Positions 8,208 through 16,870 of a DNA stretch of 52,606 nucleotides are shown here, one piece after another. The DNA lies in the NCBI GenBank assembly GCA_945864585.1, contig CAMBCF010000020.1:1-52606 (forward strand), given 5' to 3'. The notes under the pieces were generated by a model that was not told the DNA's origin, did no database searches, and worked only from the letters and a program-made list of their open reading frames with translations. Within the stretch, counting starts at the first letter, position 1; each line of letters opens with the position of its first letter. The translations under genes and the position numbers were made by a program. Source of the DNA: Bordetella parapertussis (GTDB lineage: Bacteria; Pseudomonadota; Gammaproteobacteria; Burkholderiales; SG8-41).

Positions 8208-9218
8208 TCAGGGTTTTATCCCGGACTCGCGGACCACTTTACGCCAGAGCTCCACTTCGGTCTTGAGCACGCGTGCCAGCTCCTGCGGCGAACTCCCGAG
8301 GATTTCCGTGGCCTGGGCTTCCGCGCGGCGCGCGAACTCGGGGCGCTGCAGGCCGCGCTTGGCCTCGGCACTGAGTTTTTCGGCCAGCGCCATGGGTGTA
8401 CCTGCCGGCGCGAACAGGCCGAACCATCCGGTGACCTCATAACCCGGCAATCCGCTTTCAGCCGTTGTCGGAAGATCGGGGACTGCCTTGTTGCGCCGTG
8501 GCGAAGTTATAGCCAGGGCGCGCAGGTGACCGGCCGCGACGAGTGGCAGCGCGGAAATGGCGGCGCCGAGCATCCAGTTTACGTCCCCGCTGATCACCGC
8601 AGGATAAGCGTCAGCCACCCCCTTGTAAGGGATGCTGAGCATGGTGGTACCTGACAGCGAGGGCAGCAGCGCCGACCCCAGGTGCGTGATACTGCCGAGG
8701 CCAGAATTGGCGTAGCTCACTGCGCCCGGTTTTAGCCTGGCCAATGCGATCAGTTCTTTTATCGATGCGACCGGCAGTGACGGCGTGACCACGAGAATAT
8801 AGGGTGTGGAGGTCAGATTGCTCACCGGTTGGAAGGAGCGGATCGGGTCATAATTCACCGGACGAAAAGCGGCATTGGTGGCGATGCCGTTGCTGCTGAC
8901 CAACAGCGTGTAGCCGTCCGCGGCGGATTTTGCCACCAGCTCGATACCTATGGCGCCGCCGGCGCCGGTGCGGTTATCCACTATAAACGGCTGATTGAAT
9001 ACCGCGTAGAGGTGCTGGGCTACCAAGCGCGCGGTGGTATCCACCCCGCCACCTGCGGTGACGTTGACGACAATACGCACTGGCCGCGCGGGATAAGCCT
9101 GTCCGGGGCCTGTCGAAGCGGGTTGTGCCACTGCCGACGGGGATGCGGCCAACAGCAGGGCGGAAAATGCCGTCGCGACAGCCCTACAAACCCTACGCAC
9201 GGATTGACAAGCAAACAT
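8208..9218 (-). CDS. TctC/Bug solute-binding protein
   Basis: A 336-residue Bug protein. The Sec signal covers about 32 residues (MFACQSVRRVCRAVATAF, then LLLAASPSAVAQ). The mature part starts YPARPVRIVVNVTAGGGVD and has VDNRTGAGGAIG and SAADGYTLL. ATG 9218 has GAAGGAG at the right spacing; the frame could extend nine codons upstream, but that region has no site. It is transcribed convergently with the preceding Bug gene and divergently from the alpha-hydroxy-acid oxidase across a 347-base gap. Confidence 0.92.
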   Translation of the reverse strand: MFACQSVRRVCRAVATAFSALLLAASPSAVAQPASTGPGQAYPARPVRIVVNVTAGGGVDTTARLVAQHLYAVFNQPFIVDNRTGAGGAIGIELVAKSAADGYTLLVSSNGIATNAAFRPVNYDPIRSFQPVSNLTSTPYILVVTPSLPVASIKELIALARLKPGAVSYANSGLGSITHLGSALLPSLSGTTMLSIPYKGVADAYPAVISGDVNWMLGAAISALPLVAAGHLRALAITSPRRNKAVPDLPTTAESGLPGYEVTGWFGLFAPAGTPMALAEKLSAEAKRGLQRPEFARRAEAQATEILGSSPQELARVLKTEVELWRKVVRESGIKP

Positions 9219-9565
9219 CTTTTCTCCTTCGATTCTTATCAGCATAGCCAGACTATTGTGACGCGCTCAGGCAAAAGCGCAAGCCTGCACGGAACCAGCC
9301 TACGCAGCGCACAATCCTCTCTCGCCAGACGCGACTCACTTAAAAAGGGTCAGACACCAATTAAACAGGCGCATCATCCATTTTTTATAAAATACCAATA
9401 AAAACAGATAGTTAGATATATAAATTGTCTCTGACCCCATTTTAAGGTGGATGCCAAGTGCTTTCCTGCGCAAGGGCGGAAGTATCGTCCGCCGTGGCAG
9501 CGCCTGGCGCCGTGCATTCGAGTAGAATCGCTGTATCGACTGACATCCAGGGAAGTGATTGCACC
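9219..9565. other. 347-base divergent intergenic region
   Basis: No gene is seen here. The right part holds a small element with inverted ends (9342-9443). The rest must carry the divergent promoters of the Bug gene (minus) and the oxidase (plus). The longer frame of the oxidase that reaches 9458 is not supported by composition or a ribosome site. Confidence 0.6.
9342..9443. repeat. MITE-like element with GGGTCAGA inverted ends
   Basis: AAAAAGGGTCAGACACC (9342-9358) faces TTGTCTCTGACCCCATTTT (9425-9443), an imperfect inverted pair enclosing about 70 bases of AT-rich DNA unlike its GC-rich surroundings. A solo copy of the end, AAAAGGGTCAGACA, is at 23377-23390. This end type is often found with small IS-derived or REP/RAYT-type elements; no transposase is encoded. 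Confidence 0.65.
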
Positions 9566-10795
9566 ATGAGCGAAACCGTAACACAGGCAGTTCACATGGC
9601 GATGCCCAGCGTCGCGTCGCGCCCGGCGGCCCCGGCGCCACATCACCTCAGGCACATGCTGTGCCTTGACGATTTTGAGGCGCCCGCGCGCCGCTTCCTG
9701 CCGCGCCCCGTCTTCGGCTACATTTCGGGCGGTGTGGAGACCGATGCATCGCTCAGCGGCAACCGCACCGCCTTCAGCGAGTATGAGTTCCTGCCGCGTG
9801 TGCTGGTCAATACCAAGGCGCGCCACCAGAAGACGACGCTGCTCGGACGCATTTACGATCTGCCGTTTGGTTTTCCGCCGATGGGCTCCACGGCGCTCGC
9901 CGCCTATCGCGGTGATGAAGCCCTCGCCAAGGTTGCGGCGGAACTCAATACAGTGATGATCCAGAGCGGCGCGTCACTGATACCGATGGAGCGGCTAAAA
10001 GCTGTTGGGCCGACCGCGTGGTTTCAGGCCTATCTGCCCGGCGAGCCCGACATCATCACACCGCTGGTGGAGCGCGCGCAGCACACAGGTTTCGAAGTGC
10101 TGGTGCTCACGGTGGACGTGCAGATGGCCGCGAACCGCGAGAACAACGTGCGCACTGGCTACAGCTCGCCGCTGAGACCGACGCCACGGCTGGCGTGGGA
10201 CTGCATGGTGCGGCCGCGCTGGCTGTTCGGCACCTTTGCCCGCACTGTACTCAATCACGGCATGCCGCACCTTGAAAACATGGGCTTTCCCCGCATACCG
10301 ATACTCGGCAACATGGAGCGCCCACGCATGTCGCGCGACGGGCTCAACTGGGAACACGTGGAACTCATGCGCAAAATCTGGAAGGGCAAGCTGGTGTTAA
10401 AGGGCGTGCTCGCGCGCGAGGACGTGCGCATTGCGCGCGAGAGCGGCGTCGACGGCATCATGGTATCGAACCACGGCGGGCGCCAGCTCGACGGCACGAT
10501 ATCGCCGCTGCGGGCGTTGCCGGGCGCAGTCGCCGAAGCCGGCGGCATGGCGATCATGATGGACAGCGGCATTCGCCGCGGCAGCGACGTGCTCAAGGCA
10601 CTTGCGCTGGGCGCGCATTATGTCTTCGTCGGCAGACCGTTCCTCTATGCGGCTGCGATTGCGGGCGAAGCCGGCGTGCGCCATGCCGCCAATCTTCTGC
10701 GCGAGGAGATCAGCCGTAACATGGCGATGCTCGGTGTCTCATCCGTTGCCGAAATGAAGCGCGAATTGATTGTTTCGAGCCGAGGTCCGATTTAG
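9566..10795 (+). CDS. FMN-dependent alpha-hydroxy-acid oxidase/dehydrogenase
   Basis: A 409-residue member of the lactate/glycolate/mandelate oxidase family. The catalytic block SNHGGRQLDG is present, with the active-site His and the substrate-binding Arg, and it is followed by IMMDSGIRRGSDVLKALALGA and GRPFLYA, which bind the FMN phosphate. The N-terminal YISGGVETDASL is also typical. It oxidises a 2-hydroxyacid to a 2-oxoacid. Membrane-bound relatives (LldD type) have an inserted hydrophobic loop; a longer, arginine-rich stretch around residues 205-250 occupies that place here. ATG 9566 with GGGAAG upstream is preferred over the frame start at 9458. It stands alone between a divergent Bug gene and the next promoter. 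Confidence 0.9.
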   Translation: MSETVTQAVHMAMPSVASRPAAPAPHHLRHMLCLDDFEAPARRFLPRPVFGYISGGVETDASLSGNRTAFSEYEFLPRVLVNTKARHQKTTLLGRIYDLPFGFPPMGSTALAAYRGDEALAKVAAELNTVMIQSGASLIPMERLKAVGPTAWFQAYLPGEPDIITPLVERAQHTGFEVLVLTVDVQMAANRENNVRTGYSSPLRPTPRLAWDCMVRPRWLFGTFARTVLNHGMPHLENMGFPRIPILGNMERPRMSRDGLNWEHVELMRKIWKGKLVLKGVLAREDVRIARESGVDGIMVSNHGGRQLDGTISPLRALPGAVAEAGGMAIMMDSGIRRGSDVLKALALGAHYVFVGRPFLYAAAIAGEAGVRHAANLLREEISRNMAMLGVSSVAEMKRELIVSSRGPI

Positions 10796-10874
10796 GACCC
10801 GAGGAGCGGCAGCAGGTACGCCGTCAGTTGTCGCTCAGCATTTGACCCAAGGCGCTGCGCACGGCCTGCGAGGA

Positions 10875-10905
10875 TTGACACGAGGGTCAGGAATGGGAAT
10901 ATAGT
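10875..10905 (+). promoter_or_regulatory. Sigma-70-like promoter for the Bug-ADH-ADH operon
   Basis: TTGACA (10875-10880) and a TATAGT hexamer (10900-10905) lie 19 bases apart, or 18 if ATATAG is read as the -10. They are about 77 bases before the Bug start. The -35 is a perfect consensus; spacing is slightly long. Confidence 0.5.
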
Positions 10906-10981
10906 ATTGCAGAGGCGTCTGGCGGCCCTGGATTTCTGATTTCGCCATACCCGAAAACAGATAAAAAACAGAGGAGACATC

Positions 10982-11968
10982 ATGACCAGGACTCGTACTT
11001 GCATTGGCGTTGGATCAACCTTTATCGGCATGTTCTGCGCAGGAATGGTAGTTGAGGGATACGCGCAGGCGCAAACGTATCCGTCCAGGACGATAGAGTT
11101 TGTCGCGCAGTCGTCGCCGGGCGGCGGCACTGACCTTTTCTCGCGCAGCATCACCGACCTGCTCATCAAGCAGAAGAGTTTCCCGCAGCCTCTCATCAAT
11201 GCCAACCGCGTCGGCGCGGGCGGCGTGGTCGCCTACAACTACATCAAGAGCAAACGCGGCGATCCGCATGTCATCATGGCGATTGCGACCGGCGGGGTGC
11301 TGAACTCGGCGAGCCGCCCGGAACTGGATCTGCCACTCGACATTTTTACCCCGCTCGCGATGTTCGCAACAGATCCCCAGGTGGTAGCGGTGCGCGCCGA
11401 ATCGAAGTTCAATACCTTCAAGGAGCTTATAGATGCGGCCAAACGCGAGCCTGGCACGATAACGGTGGGCGTCACCAGCGCGACCGGGACCGCGCGCCTC
11501 GCATTCCACGTCATCGAGCGTGTGACCGGAACGAAGTTCAGGTATGTGAGCTTCAAGGGCGGCGGCGAAGCGGTACTCGCCACCCTCGGCGGGCACGTCG
11601 AGACCACCGGGGAGAATATGAGCGAGATGCTGCCGCTGGTCGAATCCAAGAAGATGCGCGTGCTGGCGGTGACCGGCGAGCGGCGCTTTGTCCAGGCGCC
11701 CGATATCCCGACGGCGAAGGAGTTAGGCTACGACGTCATCGTAGCCACAGGGCGCGGCTTTTCGATGCCTGCAGCGGTGCCGAAGGAAGCTGCGGTGGCA
11801 ATGGAGGCTGCATTGAAGCGCGTCTATGACAGTCCGGCCTATAAAGAGTATTCCCACCGCAATATGTTCGATAACGGGTATCTCGACAGCGCTGCGTTCG
11901 GAAAATATCTCATCGCAAACCGTGCCGTGCATGAGGAATTTCTCAAAGCAATCGGCGTGGTCAAGTAA
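10982..11968 (+). CDS. TctC/Bug-type binding protein, divergent KRGDP subtype
   Basis: A 328-residue periplasmic binding protein with a signal ending near residue 31 (AQAQTYP), then RTIEFVAQSSPGGGTD. It differs from most Bug proteins in the window: the usual DNRPGAGG and PDGYT motifs are replaced by NANRVGAGGVVAY and SKRGDPHVIM, and GGHVETTGENMSEML appears in the C lobe. The gene at 16868-17833 shares these features, so they form a subfamily. AGAGGAGA precedes the ATG. It heads an apparent operon with two alcohol dehydrogenases, 19 bases upstream of the first, suggesting import of a compound that is then oxidised. Confidence 0.9.
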   Translation: MTRTRTCIGVGSTFIGMFCAGMVVEGYAQAQTYPSRTIEFVAQSSPGGGTDLFSRSITDLLIKQKSFPQPLINANRVGAGGVVAYNYIKSKRGDPHVIMAIATGGVLNSASRPELDLPLDIFTPLAMFATDPQVVAVRAESKFNTFKELIDAAKREPGTITVGVTSATGTARLAFHVIERVTGTKFRYVSFKGGGEAVLATLGGHVETTGENMSEMLPLVESKKMRVLAVTGERRFVQAPDIPTAKELGYDVIVATGRGFSMPAAVPKEAAVAMEAALKRVYDSPAYKEYSHRNMFDNGYLDSAAFGKYLIANRAVHEEFLKAIGVVK

Positions 11969-11987
11969 GCCTGAGGATACTTCGTTT

Positions 11988-13136
11988 ATGACGTTACGAT
12001 GCAAAGCTGCTGTCCTGCGCACGATCGCAGCGCCACGTCCTTACGCGCGGTCCAAGCCACTGTCGATCGAGGAAGTCACGCTTGCGCCGCCAAAGCCGGT
12101 TGAACTGCTGGTGCGTATCGCCGGTGCAGGGCTGTGTCACTCGGACCTGTCGGTGATAAACGGCGATCGTCCGCGCCCGGTTCCGCTGGCATTGGGTCAC
12201 GAAGGATCAGGGGAGGTTGTCGAAGTCGGCTCGGCCATCGACGACGTGCGTGTCGGGGACCACGTGGTATTCCAGTTCTCGGCGTCCTGCGGCCGTTGCC
12301 GGCGTTGTCTCGAAGGGCGGCCGCAGGTGTGCGAGCGCGCGCGTGTTGCAAAGGCGACCAGTGACCTGATGGCAGGTGGAAGCCGCATCACCAGCCTCAA
12401 CGGGGAACGTATTGGACATCATTCGGGATTGTCCTGCATGGCCGAGTACGCGGTGGTCGATCGCGGCAGCGTGGTCGTCGTCGACCGCGACGTGCCGCTT
12501 GCAGATGCCGCGCTGTTCGGCTGCGCGGTGATGACCGGCGTGGGCGCTGTGATCAACACCGCGCGCATCCGCCCGGGAGATTCGGTTGCAATCCTTGGAC
12601 TGGGCGGGGTGGGACTGAGCGGCGTGCTCGGCGCGCGACTGGCCGGCGCCGAGACCATTATTGCGATTGACCGCGAGCCGGCGCGGCTGGAGGTCGCGCT
12701 CAGCGTTGGCGCCACACATGCCGTGTGTGCGCGCGATGCCGATTGCATCGAACAGGTGCGCGATCTCACCGGCGGCGGCGTTGACTATGCCTTCGAGCTG
12801 TCGGGCGGCGCCGACGCGATGACCACGGCCTACGGTGTCGTCCAGTACGGCGGAACTGTGGTGATCTGTGGATTGCCGCCGTTGACTACGACCTTCAGCG
12901 TCAACCAGTGCGATATTGTCGGGCAGGAAAAATCCATACGCGGTAGTTACATGGGATCGTGCGTGCCGGTGCGCGACATACCCAGGTTCATGCGCCTCTA
13001 CAGCGAGGGCCGCCTGCCGGTCAACCGCTTGATCGACGGCTATATCGGGTTCGACGAAGTGAACGCGGGCTTCGACAAGCTGCAGGATGTCAAGGCCATC
13101 CGCCAGATACTCACGCCGCATGGCGTAAGTTCCTGA
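11988..13136 (+). CDS. Zinc-containing alcohol dehydrogenase (MDR family)
   Basis: A 382-residue class III-like zinc alcohol dehydrogenase. Catalytic-zinc ligands Cys50 and His71-Glu72 are in GLCHSDLS and GHEGSGEVVEVG. The structural-zinc lobe has four Cys (101, 104, 107, 115) in CGRCRRCLEGRPQVC. NAD binding is by GLGGVGLSG near residue 205, followed by an acidic Asp that favours NAD over NADP. It oxidises primary alcohols or reduces aldehydes in the cytoplasm. The frame extends far upstream into the Bug gene, but ATG 11988 gives the family's normal N-terminus. It is followed 39 bases later by an iron-type dehydrogenase. Confidence 0.92.
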   Translation: MTLRCKAAVLRTIAAPRPYARSKPLSIEEVTLAPPKPVELLVRIAGAGLCHSDLSVINGDRPRPVPLALGHEGSGEVVEVGSAIDDVRVGDHVVFQFSASCGRCRRCLEGRPQVCERARVAKATSDLMAGGSRITSLNGERIGHHSGLSCMAEYAVVDRGSVVVVDRDVPLADAALFGCAVMTGVGAVINTARIRPGDSVAILGLGGVGLSGVLGARLAGAETIIAIDREPARLEVALSVGATHAVCARDADCIEQVRDLTGGGVDYAFELSGGADAMTTAYGVVQYGGTVVICGLPPLTTTFSVNQCDIVGQEKSIRGSYMGSCVPVRDIPRFMRLYSEGRLPVNRLIDGYIGFDEVNAGFDKLQDVKAIRQILTPHGVSS

Positions 13137-13175
13137 CTGCGCGCATCCCCATTAATTTATGAAACAGGAGCGCGC

Positions 13176-14333
13176 ATGCTGATAGGAACAGTGCAATGGA
13201 CGGCACAGGAACGCGTGATACACGGCGCGCCCGCGGCCGCAGCCCTGCCAGTGGAAATCGAACGCAGCGGCGCCAGGCGCGTGCTGCTGCTCACCACGCA
13301 GTCGCTCACCAAAAGCAGGCTGATCCGCGACGTGACCTCGGCACTCGGCGATCGCTGCGTGGGGCAGTTCTCTGAAATACGCGCGCACTCACCGCGTGAA
13401 GCCGTCATCGCCGGCGCCGCACTCGCGCGCGAGCTTGAAGCGGACCATCTGCTCGCTGTCGGTGGGGGCTCGGTGATCGATGCGACCAAGACCATGTTGC
13501 TGGCGTTGTGGCGCGGCGTGCACGACCTCGACGCACTGTCAGCGCTGGCGCAAAAGCGCGGCGCGCCGCCGCTGACACCGCTGGCCTCCGACCGCATGCG
13601 CATGACGGCGGTGCCCACGACATTGTCTGCCGCCGAATTCAGCAGCGGCGCGGGTATCACTGACGTGCAGCGCAAGGTCAAGCTGTCGTTCTCTCATCCT
13701 CTGATGGCGCCCATTGCGGTAATACTCGATCCGGCGGCGACGCTCGAGACGCCAATGGAACTGATGCTCTCCACCGGCATGCGCGCGATGGATCACGCAG
13801 TCGAGCGCTGGTGCTCTATCAAGTCGCATCCGCTGGCTGACGGCCTGGCACTTCAAGCGATGGTGATGCTCGCGCAGAACCTGCCGGCGATCAAGGCGCG
13901 CCCGGACGACCTGGAGCCGCGCCTGAACTGCCAGCTCGCGGCATGGCTCACGCAGGTGTCCGCCATACCCGGCGTGCCGAACGGCGCGAGCCACGGCATC
14001 GGTTACATACTCGGCGGCTACGCCGGCGTGCCGCATGGCATCACCTCCTGCATCTCGCTTGCCGCCACACTCGAATGGAACGAGCCCGTCAATGCCGCGC
14101 GTCAACAGACCGTGGCCGAGAAGCTCGGCCACCCCGGCGCACGGCCGTGCGACGTGATGCGGGATTTCGTCAGTTCGCTGGGCCTGCCCATCCGGCTCGG
14201 CGATGTCGGAATAACAGCAGATCGAATTCCCGAGCTCGCGCGGCAATACGACGGCACCGGTCCGATTGCGACCAATCCAAGGCCGGTACGCGGCGCGGAC
14301 GATGTCGCGGAGATACTCAAGCTCGCGGTTTGA
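13176..14333 (+). CDS. Iron-containing alcohol dehydrogenase, maleylacetate-reductase-like
   Basis: A 385-residue group III dehydrogenase. The NAD loop AVGGGSVIDATK is near residue 93 and the VPTTLSAAEFSSGAGITD stretch is characteristic of maleylacetate reductases. Metal-ligand His residues are seen in MDHAVERW, ASHGIGYILGG and VPHGITSC. Maleylacetate reductases feed 3-oxoadipate from chloroaromatic and resorcinol breakdown, so this is the best specific guess, but generic Fe-ADH activity cannot be excluded. A GGAGC sits before the ATG. It is the last gene of the Bug/Zn-ADH operon. Confidence 0.87.
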   Translation: MLIGTVQWTAQERVIHGAPAAAALPVEIERSGARRVLLLTTQSLTKSRLIRDVTSALGDRCVGQFSEIRAHSPREAVIAGAALARELEADHLLAVGGGSVIDATKTMLLALWRGVHDLDALSALAQKRGAPPLTPLASDRMRMTAVPTTLSAAEFSSGAGITDVQRKVKLSFSHPLMAPIAVILDPAATLETPMELMLSTGMRAMDHAVERWCSIKSHPLADGLALQAMVMLAQNLPAIKARPDDLEPRLNCQLAAWLTQVSAIPGVPNGASHGIGYILGGYAGVPHGITSCISLAATLEWNEPVNAARQQTVAEKLGHPGARPCDVMRDFVSSLGLPIRLGDVGITADRIPELARQYDGTGPIATNPRPVRGADDVAEILKLAV

Positions 14334-14380
14334 GCGCGGTGAATGGCGCGTAACACCACGTCAGTTTGAATCGCACCCGG

Positions 14381-14409
14381 TTGTCGTTGCGATTCGAAGG
14401 TTGTATTCT
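14381..14409 (+). promoter_or_regulatory. Possible promoter of the DUF433-DUF5615 pair
   Basis: TTGTCG (14381-14386) and TATTCT (14404-14409) are 17 bases apart, and the antitoxin-like gene starts 34 bases later. It is a moderate match only. Confidence 0.4.
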
Positions 14410-14442
14410 TGCCAGACGAGTCCAGTCTCAGGAGCGTGTGCC

Positions 14443-14673
14443 ATGACCAAGTTCGATAGAATTACTTCGGACCCCGCCATTCTCGGTGGGCAACCGACCA
14501 TTCGCGGCATGCGTCTGACTGTGCGGCGCGTGGTCGAAGCGCTTGCGTTATATCCTGACTGGGATGATCTGCGTGCCGAGTATCCTGAACTCGATCCTGA
14601 CGACATTCGCCAGGCGCTCGAGTTCGCCGCCAATAATCTCGACGACAAAATTATCCCGTTTGAGACGGCGTGA
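14443..14673 (+). CDS. DUF433 antitoxin-like protein
   Basis: A 76-residue DUF433 protein: the opening ITSDPAILGGQPTIRG and the helix-turn-helix-like stretch ending LDPDDIRQALEFAANN are diagnostic of the family, which is related to VapB-type antitoxins. It would neutralise the PIN-like DUF5615 partner and may bind its own promoter. The start ATG follows CAGGAGC. Its stop overlaps the next start by four bases (GTGA), the tight coupling usual for toxin-antitoxin operons. Confidence 0.9.
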   Translation: MTKFDRITSDPAILGGQPTIRGMRLTVRRVVEALALYPDWDDLRAEYPELDPDDIRQALEFAANNLDDKIIPFETA

Positions 14674-15059
14674 TACGCCTTCTGCTCGATCAGGGATTGC
14701 CGCGTGCCACCGGCAAGCTTCTTTCAGCCGCAGCTTGGGATGTCATCCACGTGGGCGATGTCGGGTTAAGCCGCGCAACGGATCAGCAGATTCTTGATTA
14801 TGCAAAGTCCGATAACCGGATCTGCGTAACGCTGGACGCGGATTTCCATGCGCTCCTCGCGATTGCTGATGCGACCGGACCTTCCGTCATTCGTGTTCGA
14901 AAAGAGGGGCTGCAGGCACGAGCTATTGCTGACTTGCTCATGGCGGTTTGGCCGTGCATTGAGCAGAGCGTTATCGACGGGGCGATGATTACGATCACCG
15001 AAAAATCGATACGCGTACGTGGATTGCCTGTTTCCGGGAAACGGTCAGAGCAAATGTAG
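14670..15059 (+). CDS. DUF5615 PIN-like toxin candidate
   Basis: A 129-residue DUF5615 (PIN-like) protein beginning with a GTG that overlaps the DUF433 stop. It opens IRLLLDQGLPRATGKLL and contains CVTLDADFHALL; the conserved Asp residues in LLLDQ and TLDADF are those expected to bind metal in this PIN-like fold, which is a presumed RNase. The DUF433-DUF5615 order is a known putative toxin-antitoxin arrangement, though fewer members have been tested than for VapBC. The C-terminal tail after ITITEKSIRVR is unrelated to catalysis. Confidence 0.87.
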   Translation: MIRLLLDQGLPRATGKLLSAAAWDVIHVGDVGLSRATDQQILDYAKSDNRICVTLDADFHALLAIADATGPSVIRVRKEGLQARAIADLLMAVWPCIEQSVIDGAMITITEKSIRVRGLPVSGKRSEQM

Positions 15060-15274
15060 GCGCGTAGGCTGAATAAAATAACACCCAACACAATGGTTCT
15101 CGAACTCACCAATCGCGACTCTAGGAATGTTAAATCCCTGTTTCATCAGCGTTAGCAGGTTTGGTAGACCGGCGTTTCGCGTTTAATGGATTGACACGTC
15201 CCCGCAGCAGGTCTACGCTTTCAACGTTGGGTACTAGCATCACTTCTACATCGCCACTACCTTAGGAGATCAGT
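15060..15274. other. 215-base intergenic region before the amidohydrolase
   Basis: A TTGACA at 15191-15196 with TACGCT 17 bases downstream could be a weak promoter, and TTAGGAGAT just before 15275 is a good ribosome site. On the minus strand 15130-15240 is an open frame of 36 codons (ATG to TAA); nothing in it was recognised and it is not called a gene. Confidence 0.4.
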
Positions 15275-16738
15275 ATGAGTGCACATCTTAGTCCTGCAAA
15301 AATCCATTCCCGCCTCAAGCATCCGGTCGTCGACGGCGACGGCCACTGGCTCGAATACACCCCGGTGTTCAGCGAGAAAATGCGTAAAGCCGTCGGTAAC
15401 ACGGCCGCGGACGGGTTTATCGCAGCGATGAAAACCACGCCTGACGCGCTCAAGATGACCCCTGAGACGCGGGACAAACGCCACGTCGCCATGCCCGCTT
15501 TCTGGAACCGCCAGGCCGAAAACACGCTCGACCGGGCGACCGCGATGATGCCCAAGATGTTGTACGAACGGCTCGACGAGATTGGCTCGGATTTCGCTGT
15601 GATCTACCCGACCTCCGGCTTGCGCCTGCCGCGCATCAAGGACGACGAAACGCGGCGCGCCGTCATTCGTGCCTACAACATCGTCTCGGCCGATTATTTC
15701 AACGGTCTTGAGGATCGCATGACGCCTGCGGCGATCATTCCGATGCACACGCCCGACGAAGCCATCGCGGAACTTGAATTCGTTACCAAGCAACTGGGCG
15801 CCAAGGTCGGTATGTTCGGCAGCGGCATGTCGCGGCCGGTGGCCGAGCAGCGGCCCGGCCGCGAGAACGTTTGCTACGACGTGCTCGCACTCGACAGTCC
15901 CTACAATTACGACCCGGTGTGGGCGAAGTGCGTGGAACTCAAAATGGCACCGACCTTCCACAGCAGTTCCAGCGGCCAGGGGCTGCGAAACTCGCCGAAC
16001 AATTTTGTCTACAACCATATAGGCCATTTCGCAGCGGCCGGCCACGCAATCGCCAAGGCCATCTTCCTCGGCGGCGTGACGCGGCGCTTCCCCGAACTGC
16101 GTTTCGCTTTCCTCGAAGGCGGCGTGGGCTGGGGCAGCCAGCTCTTCGGCGACCTGATTGAGCACTGGGAGCGGCGCGGCGCGGCGGCGTTAAAGCGCAT
16201 GGACCCCGACAAGCTCGACCGCAAGTTGCTGATGAGCCTGGTCGAAAAGCATGGCTATGACGACATCGCCACGGTGCTGCGTGCGCGCGACGGCTGGCCC
16301 GATCCCGAGGGCATGAGATTGACCGGCAACCTCTCCGAGCTAGACGACTTTGCGGCCTGCAAGATCACCCGCAAAGAGGATTGGGTCGAGCTATTTGCCA
16401 AGCCGTACTATTTCGGTTGCGAGGCGGATGACCGGATGAACTCGGTGGCGTTCGGCCGCGCGAATCCGTTCGAGTCGAAATTGAATGCGATCTACAGCTC
16501 CGATATCGGGCATTTCGACGTGATCGATTTCCGCGATCCGCTGCGGCAAGCCTACGGGTTGGTCGAGGACGGCCACATCACCGAGGACAATTTCCGCGAC
16601 TTCGTATTTGCCAATTCGGTGCGGCTGTGGGGCACGCAGAACCCCAATTTCTTCGACGGCACGGTAGTCGCCAAAGAAGCCGCGGCAGTGTTGGCGGCGC
16701 AGAAGACCCCTCTGCCGGCCGTGGCGCAAGCGGCCTGA
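15275..16738 (+). CDS. Amidohydrolase-2 family metal-dependent hydrolase
   Basis: A 487-residue TIM-barrel enzyme of the ACMSD-like Amidohydro_2 family. The N-terminal VVDGDGHWLEYTPVF occupies the place of the DxHxH/DxDxH metal motif. Central features are HSSSSGQG, FVYNHIGHFAAAGHAIA and the barrel-ending FAFLEGGVGW; SDIGHFD near residue 410 supplies a late Asp. Members hydrolyse or decarboxylate cyclic and aromatic acids in the cytoplasm. The first metal motif has one His rather than two, as in many members of this subfamily. TTAGGAG precedes the ATG. It is a lone gene, convergent with a Bug gene. Confidence 0.88.
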   Translation: MSAHLSPAKIHSRLKHPVVDGDGHWLEYTPVFSEKMRKAVGNTAADGFIAAMKTTPDALKMTPETRDKRHVAMPAFWNRQAENTLDRATAMMPKMLYERLDEIGSDFAVIYPTSGLRLPRIKDDETRRAVIRAYNIVSADYFNGLEDRMTPAAIIPMHTPDEAIAELEFVTKQLGAKVGMFGSGMSRPVAEQRPGRENVCYDVLALDSPYNYDPVWAKCVELKMAPTFHSSSSGQGLRNSPNNFVYNHIGHFAAAGHAIAKAIFLGGVTRRFPELRFAFLEGGVGWGSQLFGDLIEHWERRGAAALKRMDPDKLDRKLLMSLVEKHGYDDIATVLRARDGWPDPEGMRLTGNLSELDDFAACKITRKEDWVELFAKPYYFGCEADDRMNSVAFGRANPFESKLNAIYSSDIGHFDVIDFRDPLRQAYGLVEDGHITEDNFRDFVFANSVRLWGTQNPNFFDGTVVAKEAAAVLAAQKTPLPAVAQAA

Positions 16739-16793
16739 CCATCGGCGCCTGGCGGCTAGTCGCAGCTGGGCAACCGGGTGAACACGGTTTTGT

Positions 16794-16870
16794 CCCCACG
16801 CGGTGCGCGTGGGGTTAACCAGTAACGGTGTGGGCAAATCTAAAGTTTTTGCCGCCCATCCACACCGTTA
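16794..16870. terminator. Two strong palindromes at a convergent gene junction
   Basis: CCCCACGCG (16794-16802) pairs with CGCGTGGGG (16806-16814) around a 3-base loop. Then TAACGGTGTGG (16823-16833) pairs with CCACACCGTTA (16860-16870), with inner GGCAAA/TTTGCC pairing. The second overlaps the stop codon of the minus-strand Bug gene. The placement suggests a bidirectional terminator; the GTGGGCAAA motif echoes the repeats at 3133 and 49371. Confidence 0.55.

Noticed and set aside
15130-15240. A 36-codon minus-strand frame before the amidohydrolase
   Set aside because: No ribosome site, no recognised family and too short to separate from chance.
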